Notes: generated from the sequence alone by a model not told the origin. Positions 26,501-32,438 are shown, counted from the first letter of the stretch. The stretch: 42,669 bases of DNA from Alphaproteobacteria bacterium (GCA_024743275.1 JANSWW010000007.1:215162-257830); one strand, 5' to 3'. Made by a program: numbers and translations.

Positions 26501-29500
26501 TCACGGGCCTGGCGACCGCCGCCATCGAGACCGGCTTCAAGATCAGCCATATCGAGGTCAAGGCGATCGACAACGGCGCGGGCCGGAGCGGTAAGAACTC
26601 CGACTTCCTGGTGCGGGCGGTGAGCGGCGAGATCGACGCGACCGACCCGGGCAGCGTCGGCGGCTCCGGCGAGGCGGAGACGGTCGTCGGTCCGACGATC
26701 ATACTGTCCAACCAGACGACCGATCAGACATTCCAGGACCGCTCCGGCGGCGCGACCCTGGCCGATGGTGGGGCGGACACGGATGTCACTTTCACCGGCA
26801 GCGACCTGGCGCTCGCCGGCGTGTCCGACAGCGCCCAGGTCTCCGTGGTGCGGGACGGCGACGGCAATCCGAGCGTCCGGCTCGAAAGCGGCTGGAACTC
26901 GATTAAGAATGTCTTTGTGAACCACGTCTCGAACGCCGACGTGGTGCTGGACAATTTCGTGCACACCGATGTGACCCTTGGCGGCACCGAGAAATCGACG
27001 ATTCAGATTACCGATGCCAAGCGCGGTTTCATCGTCACCGGTGACGGCAGCGACGAGATAACGATCACGGCCCGCTCCAACGGGAATGGGTGGTCGAACG
27101 CCTTCAGTGTCATCACCGGCGCCGGCAACGACCGGGTTACGGTGACCGGCGCTGAAAACGGGGCCACGTCAACCGCTGTCTCGCTTGGCGACGGTGAGGA
27201 CCTTTATGTCGGTCTTGGCGACATGGAGGACCTCGTCCAGGGCGCGAATGGGGACGACAGTGTCCTCGGTGGCGCCGGGGACGACACCCTTACGGGCGGG
27301 AACGACAACGACACCCTGCGCGGCGAGGCCGGCGACGACAGCCTTGTCGGCGGCAACGGGAACGATATCCTCGACGGCGGCGAGGGCGTGGACACCCTGG
27401 TCGGCGGTGGCGGGAACGACTTCTTCATCCAGAACGGCGCGACCCTCGACAGTATTGAAGGCGGCAGCGGCAGCGATACCGTGTCGGTCGAAGATGACCT
27501 GGTGCTGACGGACTTCACCCGCGGCCAGTCCATCGAATTCCTCATCGGCACCCAGCCGGTGACGCTCACCGGCACGGACGGCGACAACACGCTCGACTTC
27601 CGCTCGACGACCCTCACCAATATCGCGCGGATCGACGTCGGCGGCGGTAATGACAGCGTGCAAGGGGCGGACGGCGCCGACGTCATCGACGGCGGGGCCG
27701 GCGACGACACGGTCGACGGGCGCGATGGCGACGATCTCCTGGCCGGCGGTCTCGGGTCGGATAGCCTGGTCGGCGGTTCCGGAAACGATACCCTCGGCGA
27801 CGGCGGCGAGGGGGCCAACACCCTGATCGGCGGCGCCGGCGACGACCTCATCATCGTCGGCAGCGGCGGTGGCGACGATTCGATCGACGGCGGAAGCGGT
27901 ACCGATACGGTGCGTGGCGGTAATGCGGGCGAAGACTTCGCCTTCAACGTCTTCCGCAACACGATCGAAGTTCTCGACGGCGGTGACGGCAAGCCGAAGG
28001 ACATCTATGGGACGGCCGGCGACGACAACTTCAATTTCCAGAACACGACCTTGATCAACACCGGGCTGATCGACCTCGGCGACGGCGCCGACTCGATCCG
28101 GGCAAACGATCTGGACGACTCCATTGTCGGCGGGGCCGGTGACGACTCGATCAATGGCGGCGGCGGCAACGACACCCTGGAAGGGGGCGAAGGGGCCGAC
28201 ACGATCATCGCCGGCAGCGGCGACGATATCGTTTATGGCGGCCCCGGGGATGTCCGGCTCGATGGCGGTGCCGGCACGGATATCCTCTTCCTTGCCGTCG
28301 GTACCGACGCGAACGCCATCGATATCCGGAATTTCGAGGAGATCCGGTTCGCCGATGGCGGAATCGACAACACGCCCGAGATCGAGACTTTCACGGGACT
28401 GATCACCGCGGACAACTACGCGGATACCGAAGCTGGGTTCCGGGTGACCGCCCGGAACATCACCATCGCCGGTTTGACGGACGCCCGGGTCGAGAACGTC
28501 TCCACCGACCGTGGCGGTTTCGGTGCCAATGGCGATGCGACCGTCAACGAACCGAACGGCCAGATCGGTCGGAACCCGACCCTCGATCTCTCGGAGCAGG
28601 TGATCATCGAGTTCGACCAGCCGGTCGAATCGGCGACGGCGGAGGTCTTCCGGCTCTTCGCGACCGAGCGCAACGGTGGCGAGGTCGGTCAGTGGACGGC
28701 CCTGTCGAATGGCGCGGTGGTCGCCTCCGGCAGCTTCCAAGCGCCGGCCGGCGGGAACGAGACAACCGTCCAGGTCTCGGTCGGCACGGGGGGCACCTTC
28801 GACGAGTTGCGCTTCGATGCTCTGGAATACGCCAATGGCCCGATGGCCAGCGGCCGCGACAGTTCCGACTATCTCCTGCGCAGCGTCGAGTTCTTCGGCC
28901 CGGGCGCGATTTCGGTCGGCGGGTCCGGCAACGGGACGCCGGTGATCCCGGGCCTTCCGCTCGGTCCCGAGGTCTATATCTCCGACGGGCTTCTGGACAA
29001 TGGGAACCAGAACCGAGACGGGGCCGTCGTGCTGCCGAATATCGGCGGGGACAGCACCGCGACGCGCACCGCCGCCGAACTGGGTCTGGCCGATGTCGAC
29101 CAGTCCGCGCCGGTGACCATCCAGCGGGACAACGGCGGCAATCCGACCGTGACGCTCAACGCGGCGTTCGGGACCATCGACAACGTCTATATCAACCAGC
29201 GGACGGACGCGACGGTCACCTTCGCGAACTTCGTCCACGCGGATGTCCGACTGACCGGTGATCAGGGTAGCGGCGTCACCCTCACCGACGCGCAGCGTGG
29301 TGACATCACGCTCGGCGACGGTAACGACCGGGTTGTCGTGACGGCCAAGGGCGGCCAGGCTGGGCACAGCCTGTTCGACATCCGGACCGACAAGGGCGAC
29401 GACCTCATCAGCGTCACCGCCTCCAGCCTCGGCGATACCCAGAGCTCTGTCCGGGGCGGCGACGGAAACGACACCTTCGGCGGTGGCGGGAACGGCGCCG

Positions 29501-30360
29501 ACACGGTTCGGGGCGATAACGGCGACGACGCGCTCTATGGCGGTGGCGGGGCCGATTGGCTGTCCGGTGGCAACGGCTTCGACGTGATCTATGGCGAGGA
29601 AGGGAACGACACCCTGCTCGGCGGCAACAACGACGATGTATTGTCCGGTGGGGCCGGTGTCGACAGCCTGCGTGGGGGCGGCGGCAACGATCTGTTCCTT
29701 GTCGACGGTCTTGACGATGCCAACGACATCTTCGTGGGCGACGGGGGGACCGACAGGGTCGCCGACGTCAATGGCGGCGACATCGTGCTCGGAACCTTCG
29801 CGCGGGGTGCGGTGGAAATCGTCGACGCCAACGGCAACAAGGTGCTCGGGACCGCGGGCAATGACGATGTCGACTTCTCCCGCTCGGTGATCCGTAGCGG
29901 CGAAGGCATTGAGATGGGCGACGGTGACGACCGTGTCATCGGGTCCAGTCTCGAGGACGCGATCCGGGGCGGCGATGGGGCCGATACCATCGTCGGCGGC
30001 AACGGGGCCGATATCCTGTTCGGCGAGAACGGCGGCGACCTGATCGAAGGCGGCAACGGCGGCGACCTGATCGAGGGCGGGGCCGGCAACGACACCCTGG
30101 ACGGGGGCCGTGGCATCGATCTGTTCTGGTTCAAGGACGGCGACGGCGTTGACCGGATCAACAACTTCAAGACCCGGGAAGACGTCATCATCATCCAGTC
30201 GGACGTCAACGGCAGCGGCATCGCGACCAAGGAAGACGCGGTCGCCAGGGCGGTCGCGTCCGGCGGCGATACCGTGATCGATCTCGGCGGCGGCAACTCC
30301 GTGACCCTGATCGGGATCGATCCGGACAATCTGAACCAGGGTCACTTCCTGATCGTCTGA
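17578..30360 (+). CDS. Giant RTX protein: DUF4347-like domain, propeller, eight Calx-beta domains, RTX blocks
   Basis: One open frame of 4,260 codons. ATG 17578 is preferred because AAGGGG lies six bases before it; ATG 17575 and TTG 17563 are alternatives. No signal peptide. Approximate residues: 15-160 DUF4347-like, with HIVAHGGSG (His72) and ILNACAVA (Cys109); 175-598 TolB/PD40-type propeller (repeated ISADGxxIxFxSxAxNL); 600-663 Asp/Gly/Thr linker; 663-838 module A1; 869-1912 eight Calx-beta domains; 1938-2140 B1; 2151-2315 C1; 2336-2452 RTX block 1; 2500-2813 A2; 2816-3021 B2; 3036-3205 C2; from 3222 RTX blocks alternating with D and E modules, A3 (3601-3780) and C3 (3791-3955); 4183-4260 C-terminal type I secretion-like region ending HFLIV. 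Probable role: calcium-stiffened extracellular or surface protein (adhesin or matrix) exported by a type I system not encoded here. Enzymatic function of the N-terminus is unproven. Confidence 0.9.
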   Translation: MVGCNREMAGNARTPLASLVVVDSELATVPGLTNGIIGPRHILTPSHDPLAAIAAELSRQPAPLSVLHIVAHGGSGFLEIGGCRVHSVDGAAAWGAHLAPGAVIILNACAVAAEEAGDAFVAALERTTGATVLASDRAVGHPSLGADWTVPGAETLPFLTAVARAEVRVRLEPETLRVSVDGTGADPNQLSTSAAVSADGNLIVFVSAATDLTATTDSFSYNDIFLKNQETGETIRVSQASDGSEANGASGEPQISADGKFIVFSSSASNLVADDSNGRVDIYRYEVETGTIERISVTNDGNQANGNSYSPSISADGRTIAFHSDATNLAGFDQFGFDADKDTVPEVFVFSDANGGSLTHVNLTSDGSNTRSPSTFASISGDGSKVLFLTTDSAILDVPTPGQTAALHDLTTGTTINVGLTDAGAPIGSDITEAYLSPDGTKVVLVAASPLVSGVAADGLSHVYVRDLTTDQIVLVDQNVFGQVGDGSSREPIFSTDGDFLAIVSNASNLITGTDSNPFADIILYNVDSLFGPIDQRLSELVSFTQDGDQISRPAARPAISDGGRAVVFESDDPSLVSGDGNGQTDIFLRGNPVLSVQLPDSPDDNPLPPSPDTTPPSPDTGDGEAGGNNGGTGDGDTNTGGDDTGNDDTGNDDTGGGSDTGTAEIVNGGITKSSVLSTDLFQITARVINADGSLDEERQESVSTNGFGLGVVGDTTPNEADPQLGYDPDRNASEELIVRFAVDVFAMDVDVNQLFGSEQTGAELGRYQVFDGDTLVDEGSFRADAGTHVTSFRVEPGSGVTFDKVVFTAAEYTGGALGNGIDSSDYYIESISFVGNPKSTPGFGNGSDGSGGGGDTGGSPPSPPAPVVPTVTVADGASVEGDLGVAAQSFTVTLSEATTVDVNIPFTTQDGTAQGDSDYVTDSGVLTIPAGQTSGTIEVNIIGDETDESDETFSLVVSTPTNAVLDGDASTLTATGTILDDDESASPPPPDPDPDPDPVVPTVTLSFDSGSATAGAEGNSGVGNQTFTVTLSEVTTADVLIPYRTVDGTAVGGDDYIAGSGTIIIPAGQTTGTINVGIVGDTAVEGDETYSVQIDSPVNGVLPNGAGSITVEGTILNDDDAVSPPPPPPPPPTVVVPTITVDSSASSSEGDQGVTGQSFTVTLSEATTVDVQVPYTTVEGTATADSDFVAKTGTLTIPAGQTTGTISIDVIGDTEDESNESYTLQLSSPVNGVFTGGATSITSTGTIVDDDVASPPPPPPPPPPPPPAVVVPTISIADSSTSEGDSGIKSQSFTVTLSEATTVNVEIPYSTAEGTATADLDFAVESGTLIIPAGQTSGTITVGVVGDTVAEDDETYSVQLVSAVNGEFAGGATSATATGTITNDDQAASPPPPPPPPPPPPVVPTVSVQDSSVTEGDAGVKEQSFTVTLSEATTVDVKVPYVTGDGTATGSLDYVSESGTLTIPAGQTSGTIRVTVVGDTDVEEDETYTVTLNAPTNGVYAGGATTIAATGTLLNDDEAASPPPDNPTPPPAPPVPTISMDAARSGVEGDEGVRGLNFTVTLSEVTDVDVIIPFTTVEGTGIADLDFVDDAGILTIPAGDTTGTIKVNLIGDTGFEDDETFLLQLSTPINGVFNGGGTTLTATGTITNDDEASSPPPPPPPPPPTPVVPTVSIASTAGSEGDAGVVTQVFSVTLSEATTVDVQIPYTTVEGTATGNLDYVTEAGTLTIPAGQTSGTIDVNVVGDTTSEDNENFRLQLNTPINAVYADGATTISATGTIVDDDVVVSPPPPPVVPVVSIAAGNGATVTEGDSGLVTQSFTVSLSEATTNDVLVPYFTVDGTATGGLDYVGQASTLSIPAGQTSGTITVSVIGDTDDEGDETFSVQLGTPVNGVFAGGATSAVSTATITDDDEATSPNDGGGTGSPPSPPPPRASDDPTLTQVVEVKADAGEIAVDVLIEAEAANMSIEALHYGEALGYASGTLGSKEISFTLNSDHTSDTGLQGGYLYNGLGVARGIGGVEIDIRSSEVERPTEVMRVTFDSPVDAVEFDLTGLFDGENKITADAAPFNPGFLESAQWTAFGANGEQLTGTLEGTVTGRATTFIDADFDISRVEWTAVDNDALLTTDNSDFLLEAVRTYTRETLPGDNPPLGPEITFSNAVDGGETQNLSDAYVVPNVGADSNLEINGNEMGIAGVSNSVVVDVARDSEGDPTVALQSDWNSLKNVMVTHNEGADVTLTNFVHTDVFLGGSEASTVNITDAKRGFIQTGIGNDVVTIDALSNGGSFSERFEISTSDGNDLIMVDGAPNEQTETQIDAGDGNDEIIVTGVSTDVINGGLGNDLIAAGAGNDELLGHDGDDRLYGEAGNDMVVGGDGDDLLLGGEGADTLRGGAGGDTLDGGAGADSLKGGDDADTMIGGTGNDTLRGGGGDDTIRGNEGEDCLFGDGGNDVLYADADDKCIDGGDGYDILYLDASIDLSSMSIQRVEEIRRTGEVGGGGDPDTVSISGVISVDNVTTSDQGFRVLGVQVNDGVQSDALVENVSIKGTKGFGVVGQPTPNRGAEPELTYVPEHGNSEALVIEFDGTINRAEATFGLFYNGGRVESGPARPDFDAPAMDKDISNVVLYLQDGAGDISKVKIEDFPEGNDAVRDIDHLPLTNFAATAYPGTTIVAVSVKAGNNQTDGFAPGEGELVFTADGFSAGNLPVSERPGDDNEHEFEDAFDGLTVGPSSDRTPYEEQGQWFASLNGSQVATGIFTAGQVATDGSLVIEPGVTFDTLRFEALEYVQGARPDGRDTSEYLIKTLAFEGEAADNVHGVATTYSYTIESASGINTTNEIAAFATNGITLQALHLGDPGDYDAHSFGTKNVRFSLSGSNTGDSALHGAYAYSGLGVAGGKDNGELDGFSSDSGRPDEVIRATFAKPVDRASVELSALFDGETQITPDAGPYDRGYLETAMWTAFGVNGETQTGVIDGTVTGLATAAIETGFKISHIEVKAIDNGAGRSGKNSDFLVRAVSGEIDATDPGSVGGSGEAETVVGPTIILSNQTTDQTFQDRSGGATLADGGADTDVTFTGSDLALAGVSDSAQVSVVRDGDGNPSVRLESGWNSIKNVFVNHVSNADVVLDNFVHTDVTLGGTEKSTIQITDAKRGFIVTGDGSDEITITARSNGNGWSNAFSVITGAGNDRVTVTGAENGATSTAVSLGDGEDLYVGLGDMEDLVQGANGDDSVLGGAGDDTLTGGNDNDTLRGEAGDDSLVGGNGNDILDGGEGVDTLVGGGGNDFFIQNGATLDSIEGGSGSDTVSVEDDLVLTDFTRGQSIEFLIGTQPVTLTGTDGDNTLDFRSTTLTNIARIDVGGGNDSVQGADGADVIDGGAGDDTVDGRDGDDLLAGGLGSDSLVGGSGNDTLGDGGEGANTLIGGAGDDLIIVGSGGGDDSIDGGSGTDTVRGGNAGEDFAFNVFRNTIEVLDGGDGKPKDIYGTAGDDNFNFQNTTLINTGLIDLGDGADSIRANDLDDSIVGGAGDDSINGGGGNDTLEGGEGADTIIAGSGDDIVYGGPGDVRLDGGAGTDILFLAVGTDANAIDIRNFEEIRFADGGIDNTPEIETFTGLITADNYADTEAGFRVTARNITIAGLTDARVENVSTDRGGFGANGDATVNEPNGQIGRNPTLDLSEQVIIEFDQPVESATAEVFRLFATERNGGEVGQWTALSNGAVVASGSFQAPAGGNETTVQVSVGTGGTFDELRFDALEYANGPMASGRDSSDYLLRSVEFFGPGAISVGGSGNGTPVIPGLPLGPEVYISDGLLDNGNQNRDGAVVLPNIGGDSTATRTAAELGLADVDQSAPVTIQRDNGGNPTVTLNAAFGTIDNVYINQRTDATVTFANFVHADVRLTGDQGSGVTLTDAQRGDITLGDGNDRVVVTAKGGQAGHSLFDIRTDKGDDLISVTASSLGDTQSSVRGGDGNDTFGGGGNGADTVRGDNGDDALYGGGGADWLSGGNGFDVIYGEEGNDTLLGGNNDDVLSGGAGVDSLRGGGGNDLFLVDGLDDANDIFVGDGGTDRVADVNGGDIVLGTFARGAVEIVDANGNKVLGTAGNDDVDFSRSVIRSGEGIEMGDGDDRVIGSSLEDAIRGGDGADTIVGGNGADILFGENGGDLIEGGNGGDLIEGGAGNDTLDGGRGIDLFWFKDGDGVDRINNFKTREDVIIIQSDVNGSGIATKEDAVARAVASGGDTVIDLGGGNSVTLIGIDPDNLNQGHFLIV
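20182..23312 (+). repeat. Tandem array of eight Calx-beta domains with polyproline linkers
   Basis: Eight units of about 115-120 residues start near 20182, 20578, 20986, 21391, 21787, 22183, 22582 and 22957. Each runs VPT(V/I)(S/T)..., EGDxGV, QSFTVTLSEATTVDV, IPAGQTSGTI, VxGDTxxExDETF and ends TGTIxxDDD. Linkers between units 2/3, 3/4, 4/5, 6/7 and 7/8 contain 9, 13, 12, 10 and 5 consecutive prolines; linker 1/2 is PPPP plus DP repeats, and linker 5/6 is mixed Pro/Asp/Thr/Ala. Calx-beta domains bind calcium in adhesins and exchangers. Confidence 0.9.
24583..24933 (+). repeat. RTX block 1, thirteen nonapeptides
   Basis: Exactly thirteen consecutive nine-residue units of the GGxGxDxLx type, from GGLGNDLIA to GDGGNDVLY. 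These form calcium-filled parallel beta-rolls. Cys2441 lies in the twelfth unit and Cys2459 just after the block; cysteine is unusual in such repeats. Confidence 0.93.
27241..27429 (+). repeat. RTX block 2, seven nonapeptides
   Basis: Seven in-register nonapeptides, GANGDDSVL through GGGGNDFFI, directly after module C2 and before the first D module. Confidence 0.92.
27645..27915 (+). repeat. RTX block 3, irregular nonapeptides
   Basis: GGGNDSVQG, GGAGDDTVD, GRDGDDLLA, GGLGSDSLV and GGSGNDTLG are regular. The later units (GEGANTLIG onwards) carry one- or two-residue insertions. It lies between modules D1 and D2. Confidence 0.85.
28129..28236 (+). repeat. RTX block 4, four nonapeptides
   Basis: GGAGDDSIN, GGGGNDTLE, GGEGADTII, AGSGDDIVY. 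It follows module D2 and leads into module E2. Confidence 0.9.
29455..29700 (+). repeat. RTX block 5
   Basis: About nine nonapeptides with one extra residue near GGGGNGADTV, ending GGGGNDLFL. It follows module C3 and precedes D3. Confidence 0.9.
29917..30132 (+). repeat. RTX block 6, last block before the secretion region
   Basis: Eight nonapeptides from GDGDDRVIG to GGRGIDLFW, including two identical GGNGGDLIE-like units in tandem. The following DGDGVDRINNF and GGDTVIDLGGGNSVTLIGI are the usual C-terminal cap of type I-secreted RTX proteins. Confidence 0.9.
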
Positions 30361-30385
30361 CGATGATCGACCGCTCGCTCGAATG

Positions 30386-30410
30386 CCGGTGACCTCAATA
30401 GGGTCAGCGG
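30386..30410. terminator. Hairpin between the convergent giant gene and oxyR
   Basis: CCGGTGACC-N7-GGTCAGCGG forms eight pairs with one internal G-G mismatch. It is centred in the 74-base gap between the two stops. No T tract follows, so it is called from position and stem strength only. Confidence 0.35.
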
Positions 30411-30434
30411 TATTGGAGCCGGTCGGCCCGGCAG

Positions 30435-31403
30435 TCAGGCGAGGGTTTTGGTCTTCTTGGCTTTCTTGGCGTCGACCCGCCCCGAGCGCTCCCGGGCGAC
30501 CGCCTTCGGGGCATGTTTCCGCAGAAACTCCGCCAGGATCCGGAACTCCGCCCGGTCATCGGCCGAGGAGCGCCAGACCAGCGAGATGGTGCGTCCCGGC
30601 GGGGTCTGATCGAAGCTGCGATAGCACAGCAGTCCGCCGAGGGTCGGGCCCTCCTCCGCCGCCAGGGCGGGCACGATGGAAAACCCGTTCTGGATCGCCA
30701 CGATATAGCGCAGCGTCTCGATCCCGGTGGCGTGCTGGCGGCTGGGGGTCCGGCCGATCCGCTCGCAAAGCTCCAGGGTTTGATCGCTCAGGCAGTGCCC
30801 GTCCTCCAGCACCACCAGCCCCTCGTCGAGCACCGCGTCGATCCGCGCCTCCGGCGCCGTGGCCAGCGGATGATTGGTCGGCAGCATCAGGACGAATGGC
30901 TCGAAAAACAGCGGCTCGGCGACCAGGCCCTCGTCTTCGAAGGGCGGCGAGAGCAGCGCCGCGTCGATTTCGCCGGCATGGAGCTGGCGGATCAGATCGG
31001 CGGTCCGGCCTTCGGTCAGCGCCGGCTGAAGATTGCTGTAGGCCTCCCGCAGGGGGGCCAGGATCTTCGGGAAATAGTAGGGGCCAAGGGTCTCGATCGC
31101 GCCGAGACGCAGCCGTCCGCTCATCGGGTCGGCCCAGCTCTGGGAGAGCGAGAACAGCCGCTGAGCCTCGACCAGGACCCGACGGGCCTGGGCGATCAGC
31201 ACCTCGCCCTTGGGCGTCAGGAAGACCTTCTTGTTGGTCCGTTCGAAGATGTCGGCGCCTAACAGGCCCTCGGTCTTTTTGACCTGGGCCGACAGGGCCG
31301 ATTGGCTCACGCCACAGCGTTCCGCGGCCTTTCCGAAATGCAAGGTTTCGGATACCGCCACGACATATTCGAGGTCTCTGAGTGAAATGCCCGCCAAACT
31401 CAT
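30435..31403 (-). CDS. oxyR: OxyR, peroxide-sensing LysR-type regulator
   Basis: A 322-residue LysR-type regulator. The N-terminal winged helix is LRDLEYVVAVSETLHFGKAAERCGVSQSALSAQVKKTEGLLGADIFERT (residues 9-56). The effector domain contains LEDGHCLSDQTLELCERIG. Cys204 and Cys213 are nine apart, exactly like the redox pair Cys199/Cys208 of E. coli OxyR (GHCLRDQ...FC), so peroxide would oxidise them to a disulfide. The C-terminus is a Lys/Arg-rich tail (VDAKKAKKTKTLA). No catalase or peroxiredoxin gene lies nearby, so its targets are elsewhere. Its promoter appears to place transcription start at or near the ATG (see 31410-31438). Confidence 0.93.
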   Translation of the reverse strand: MSLAGISLRDLEYVVAVSETLHFGKAAERCGVSQSALSAQVKKTEGLLGADIFERTNKKVFLTPKGEVLIAQARRVLVEAQRLFSLSQSWADPMSGRLRLGAIETLGPYYFPKILAPLREAYSNLQPALTEGRTADLIRQLHAGEIDAALLSPPFEDEGLVAEPLFFEPFVLMLPTNHPLATAPEARIDAVLDEGLVVLEDGHCLSDQTLELCERIGRTPSRQHATGIETLRYIVAIQNGFSIVPALAAEEGPTLGGLLCYRSFDQTPPGRTISLVWRSSADDRAEFRILAEFLRKHAPKAVARERSGRVDAKKAKKTKTLA

Positions 31404-31409
31404 GGGGAC

Positions 31410-31438
31410 ATTCTTTAATCGGAAAATCCGATGGTCAA
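31410..31438 (-). promoter_or_regulatory. oxyR promoter containing an inverted repeat (LysR-type box)
   Basis: On the minus strand TTGACC (31438-31433), a 17-base spacer, and AAGAAT (31415-31410). The spacer is almost filled by the perfect inverted repeat ATCGGA-N3-TCCGAT (31418-31432), which also reads ATC-N9-GAT and T-N11-A, the general LysR-type box. Binding there would block RNA polymerase, as expected for negative autoregulation. The ATG begins only seven bases after the -10 and has no Shine-Dalgarno. Confidence 0.55.
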
Positions 31439-31478
31439 GGCCTTTATGTCCGTCAGAGCCTCATTTAAGAGAGGCCCG

Positions 31479-32438
31479 TCAAGCCCTTGTCGCTCCATAG
31501 TAGAGGGTGACCACATGGCGGGCCTCGGCGAAGAATAGCCAGCGCTCGATTCCGGTCGCGGTGAGGGCCAAAGCGGTGGCCAACAGGAAGCAGACGATGC
31601 CGACGCCGGTGTGATGGGCGGCGGCGAGGCCGCCCAGGGCGAGGAAAGCCCCCGAGCCGCCCAGCCCGGTCAGGAAAGCGATCCGTTTCAGCTTGTCGGA
31701 GCGGTTGCGGGCGATCCGGTAGCCCATCTCCTCCATGACGAAATTCGCCGCCGTGTGCGGGGCTTCGACGGGCCGGACGTCGCCGAACCGGCCGAGACCG
31801 GTGGCACTTTCCGGCGTGGCGGGCGACTGCGCGCCCTCGGTCTTGATCCATCCCCAATAGGACCGTTTGACGATCCAGGCGGTCAGGGTGGCGGCCAGGG
31901 AGATCAGCACGAGGAGTTTGGTCTCGCCGCCGAAGAGATAGGTCAGCAGCAACAGGATCGGGGCGCCGGTCGCCAGCATGAAGAGCAGATAGAGCGGCAC
32001 CGTGAACCCGTTCGCCCAGCGCTGGATGGTGGGCAGCGAGGCGTAGATCATGCCGGTGCAGACCACGGTGATCGCGGCAAGGGCGGCGAGGGAGAACCCG
32101 ACGAGGGTGCCGAGAGGCCCCATCTGGTCCATCATGGTGAGGCCCCCGTAAATCAGAGCCGGCGGATAGGTCAGCACGGCGGCGACCCCCTCGCGGGAGA
32201 GCCAGGAGCTGCGCCATTGGCTGAAGGCCCGCCAGGCCCGCTCCGGATGGCCGAGATGGGCGGTCGAGGACAACAGTCCCGCCGTAACCAGGATCAGCCC
32301 GACGCCAAGGCCGATTGTGCAATAGACCGGGTTGGCCGGCAGCAGGCCGAGGGGGCCGAGCAGCCCCATCAGAAAGAGAACGCCATATCCGGCGCCGGAC
32401 GCGGTGGTGAAGAAGATGACGGAATAGGCTGGATGCAT
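31479..32438 (-). CDS. soeC: SoeC/DmsC-like membrane anchor subunit
   Basis: A 319-residue integral membrane protein with about eight hydrophobic segments, starting MHPAYSVIFFTTASGAGYGVL. Conserved DmsC-family features include STAHLGHPERAWRAFSQWRSSWLSREG (His and Arg residues near the quinone site) and the C-terminal GIERWLFFAEARHVVTLYYG. It anchors the catalytic and FeS subunits to the cytoplasmic membrane and exchanges electrons with the quinone pool. It is last of three genes; SoeB ends 12 bases upstream. The symbol follows the operon-level assignment and could also be called dmsC-like. Confidence 0.82.
   Translation of the reverse strand: MHPAYSVIFFTTASGAGYGVLFLMGLLGPLGLLPANPVYCTIGLGVGLILVTAGLLSSTAHLGHPERAWRAFSQWRSSWLSREGVAAVLTYPPALIYGGLTMMDQMGPLGTLVGFSLAALAAITVVCTGMIYASLPTIQRWANGFTVPLYLLFMLATGAPILLLLTYLFGGETKLLVLISLAATLTAWIVKRSYWGWIKTEGAQSPATPESATGLGRFGDVRPVEAPHTAANFVMEEMGYRIARNRSDKLKRIAFLTGLGGSGAFLALGGLAAAHHTGVGIVCFLLATALALTATGIERWLFFAEARHVVTLYYGATRA

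Noticed and set aside
27169..30345. Antisense open frame of 1,058 codons
   Set aside because: A shadow of the RTX blocks (VAAVAEQ/DRVV-like readings) without ribosome binding site or family similarity.
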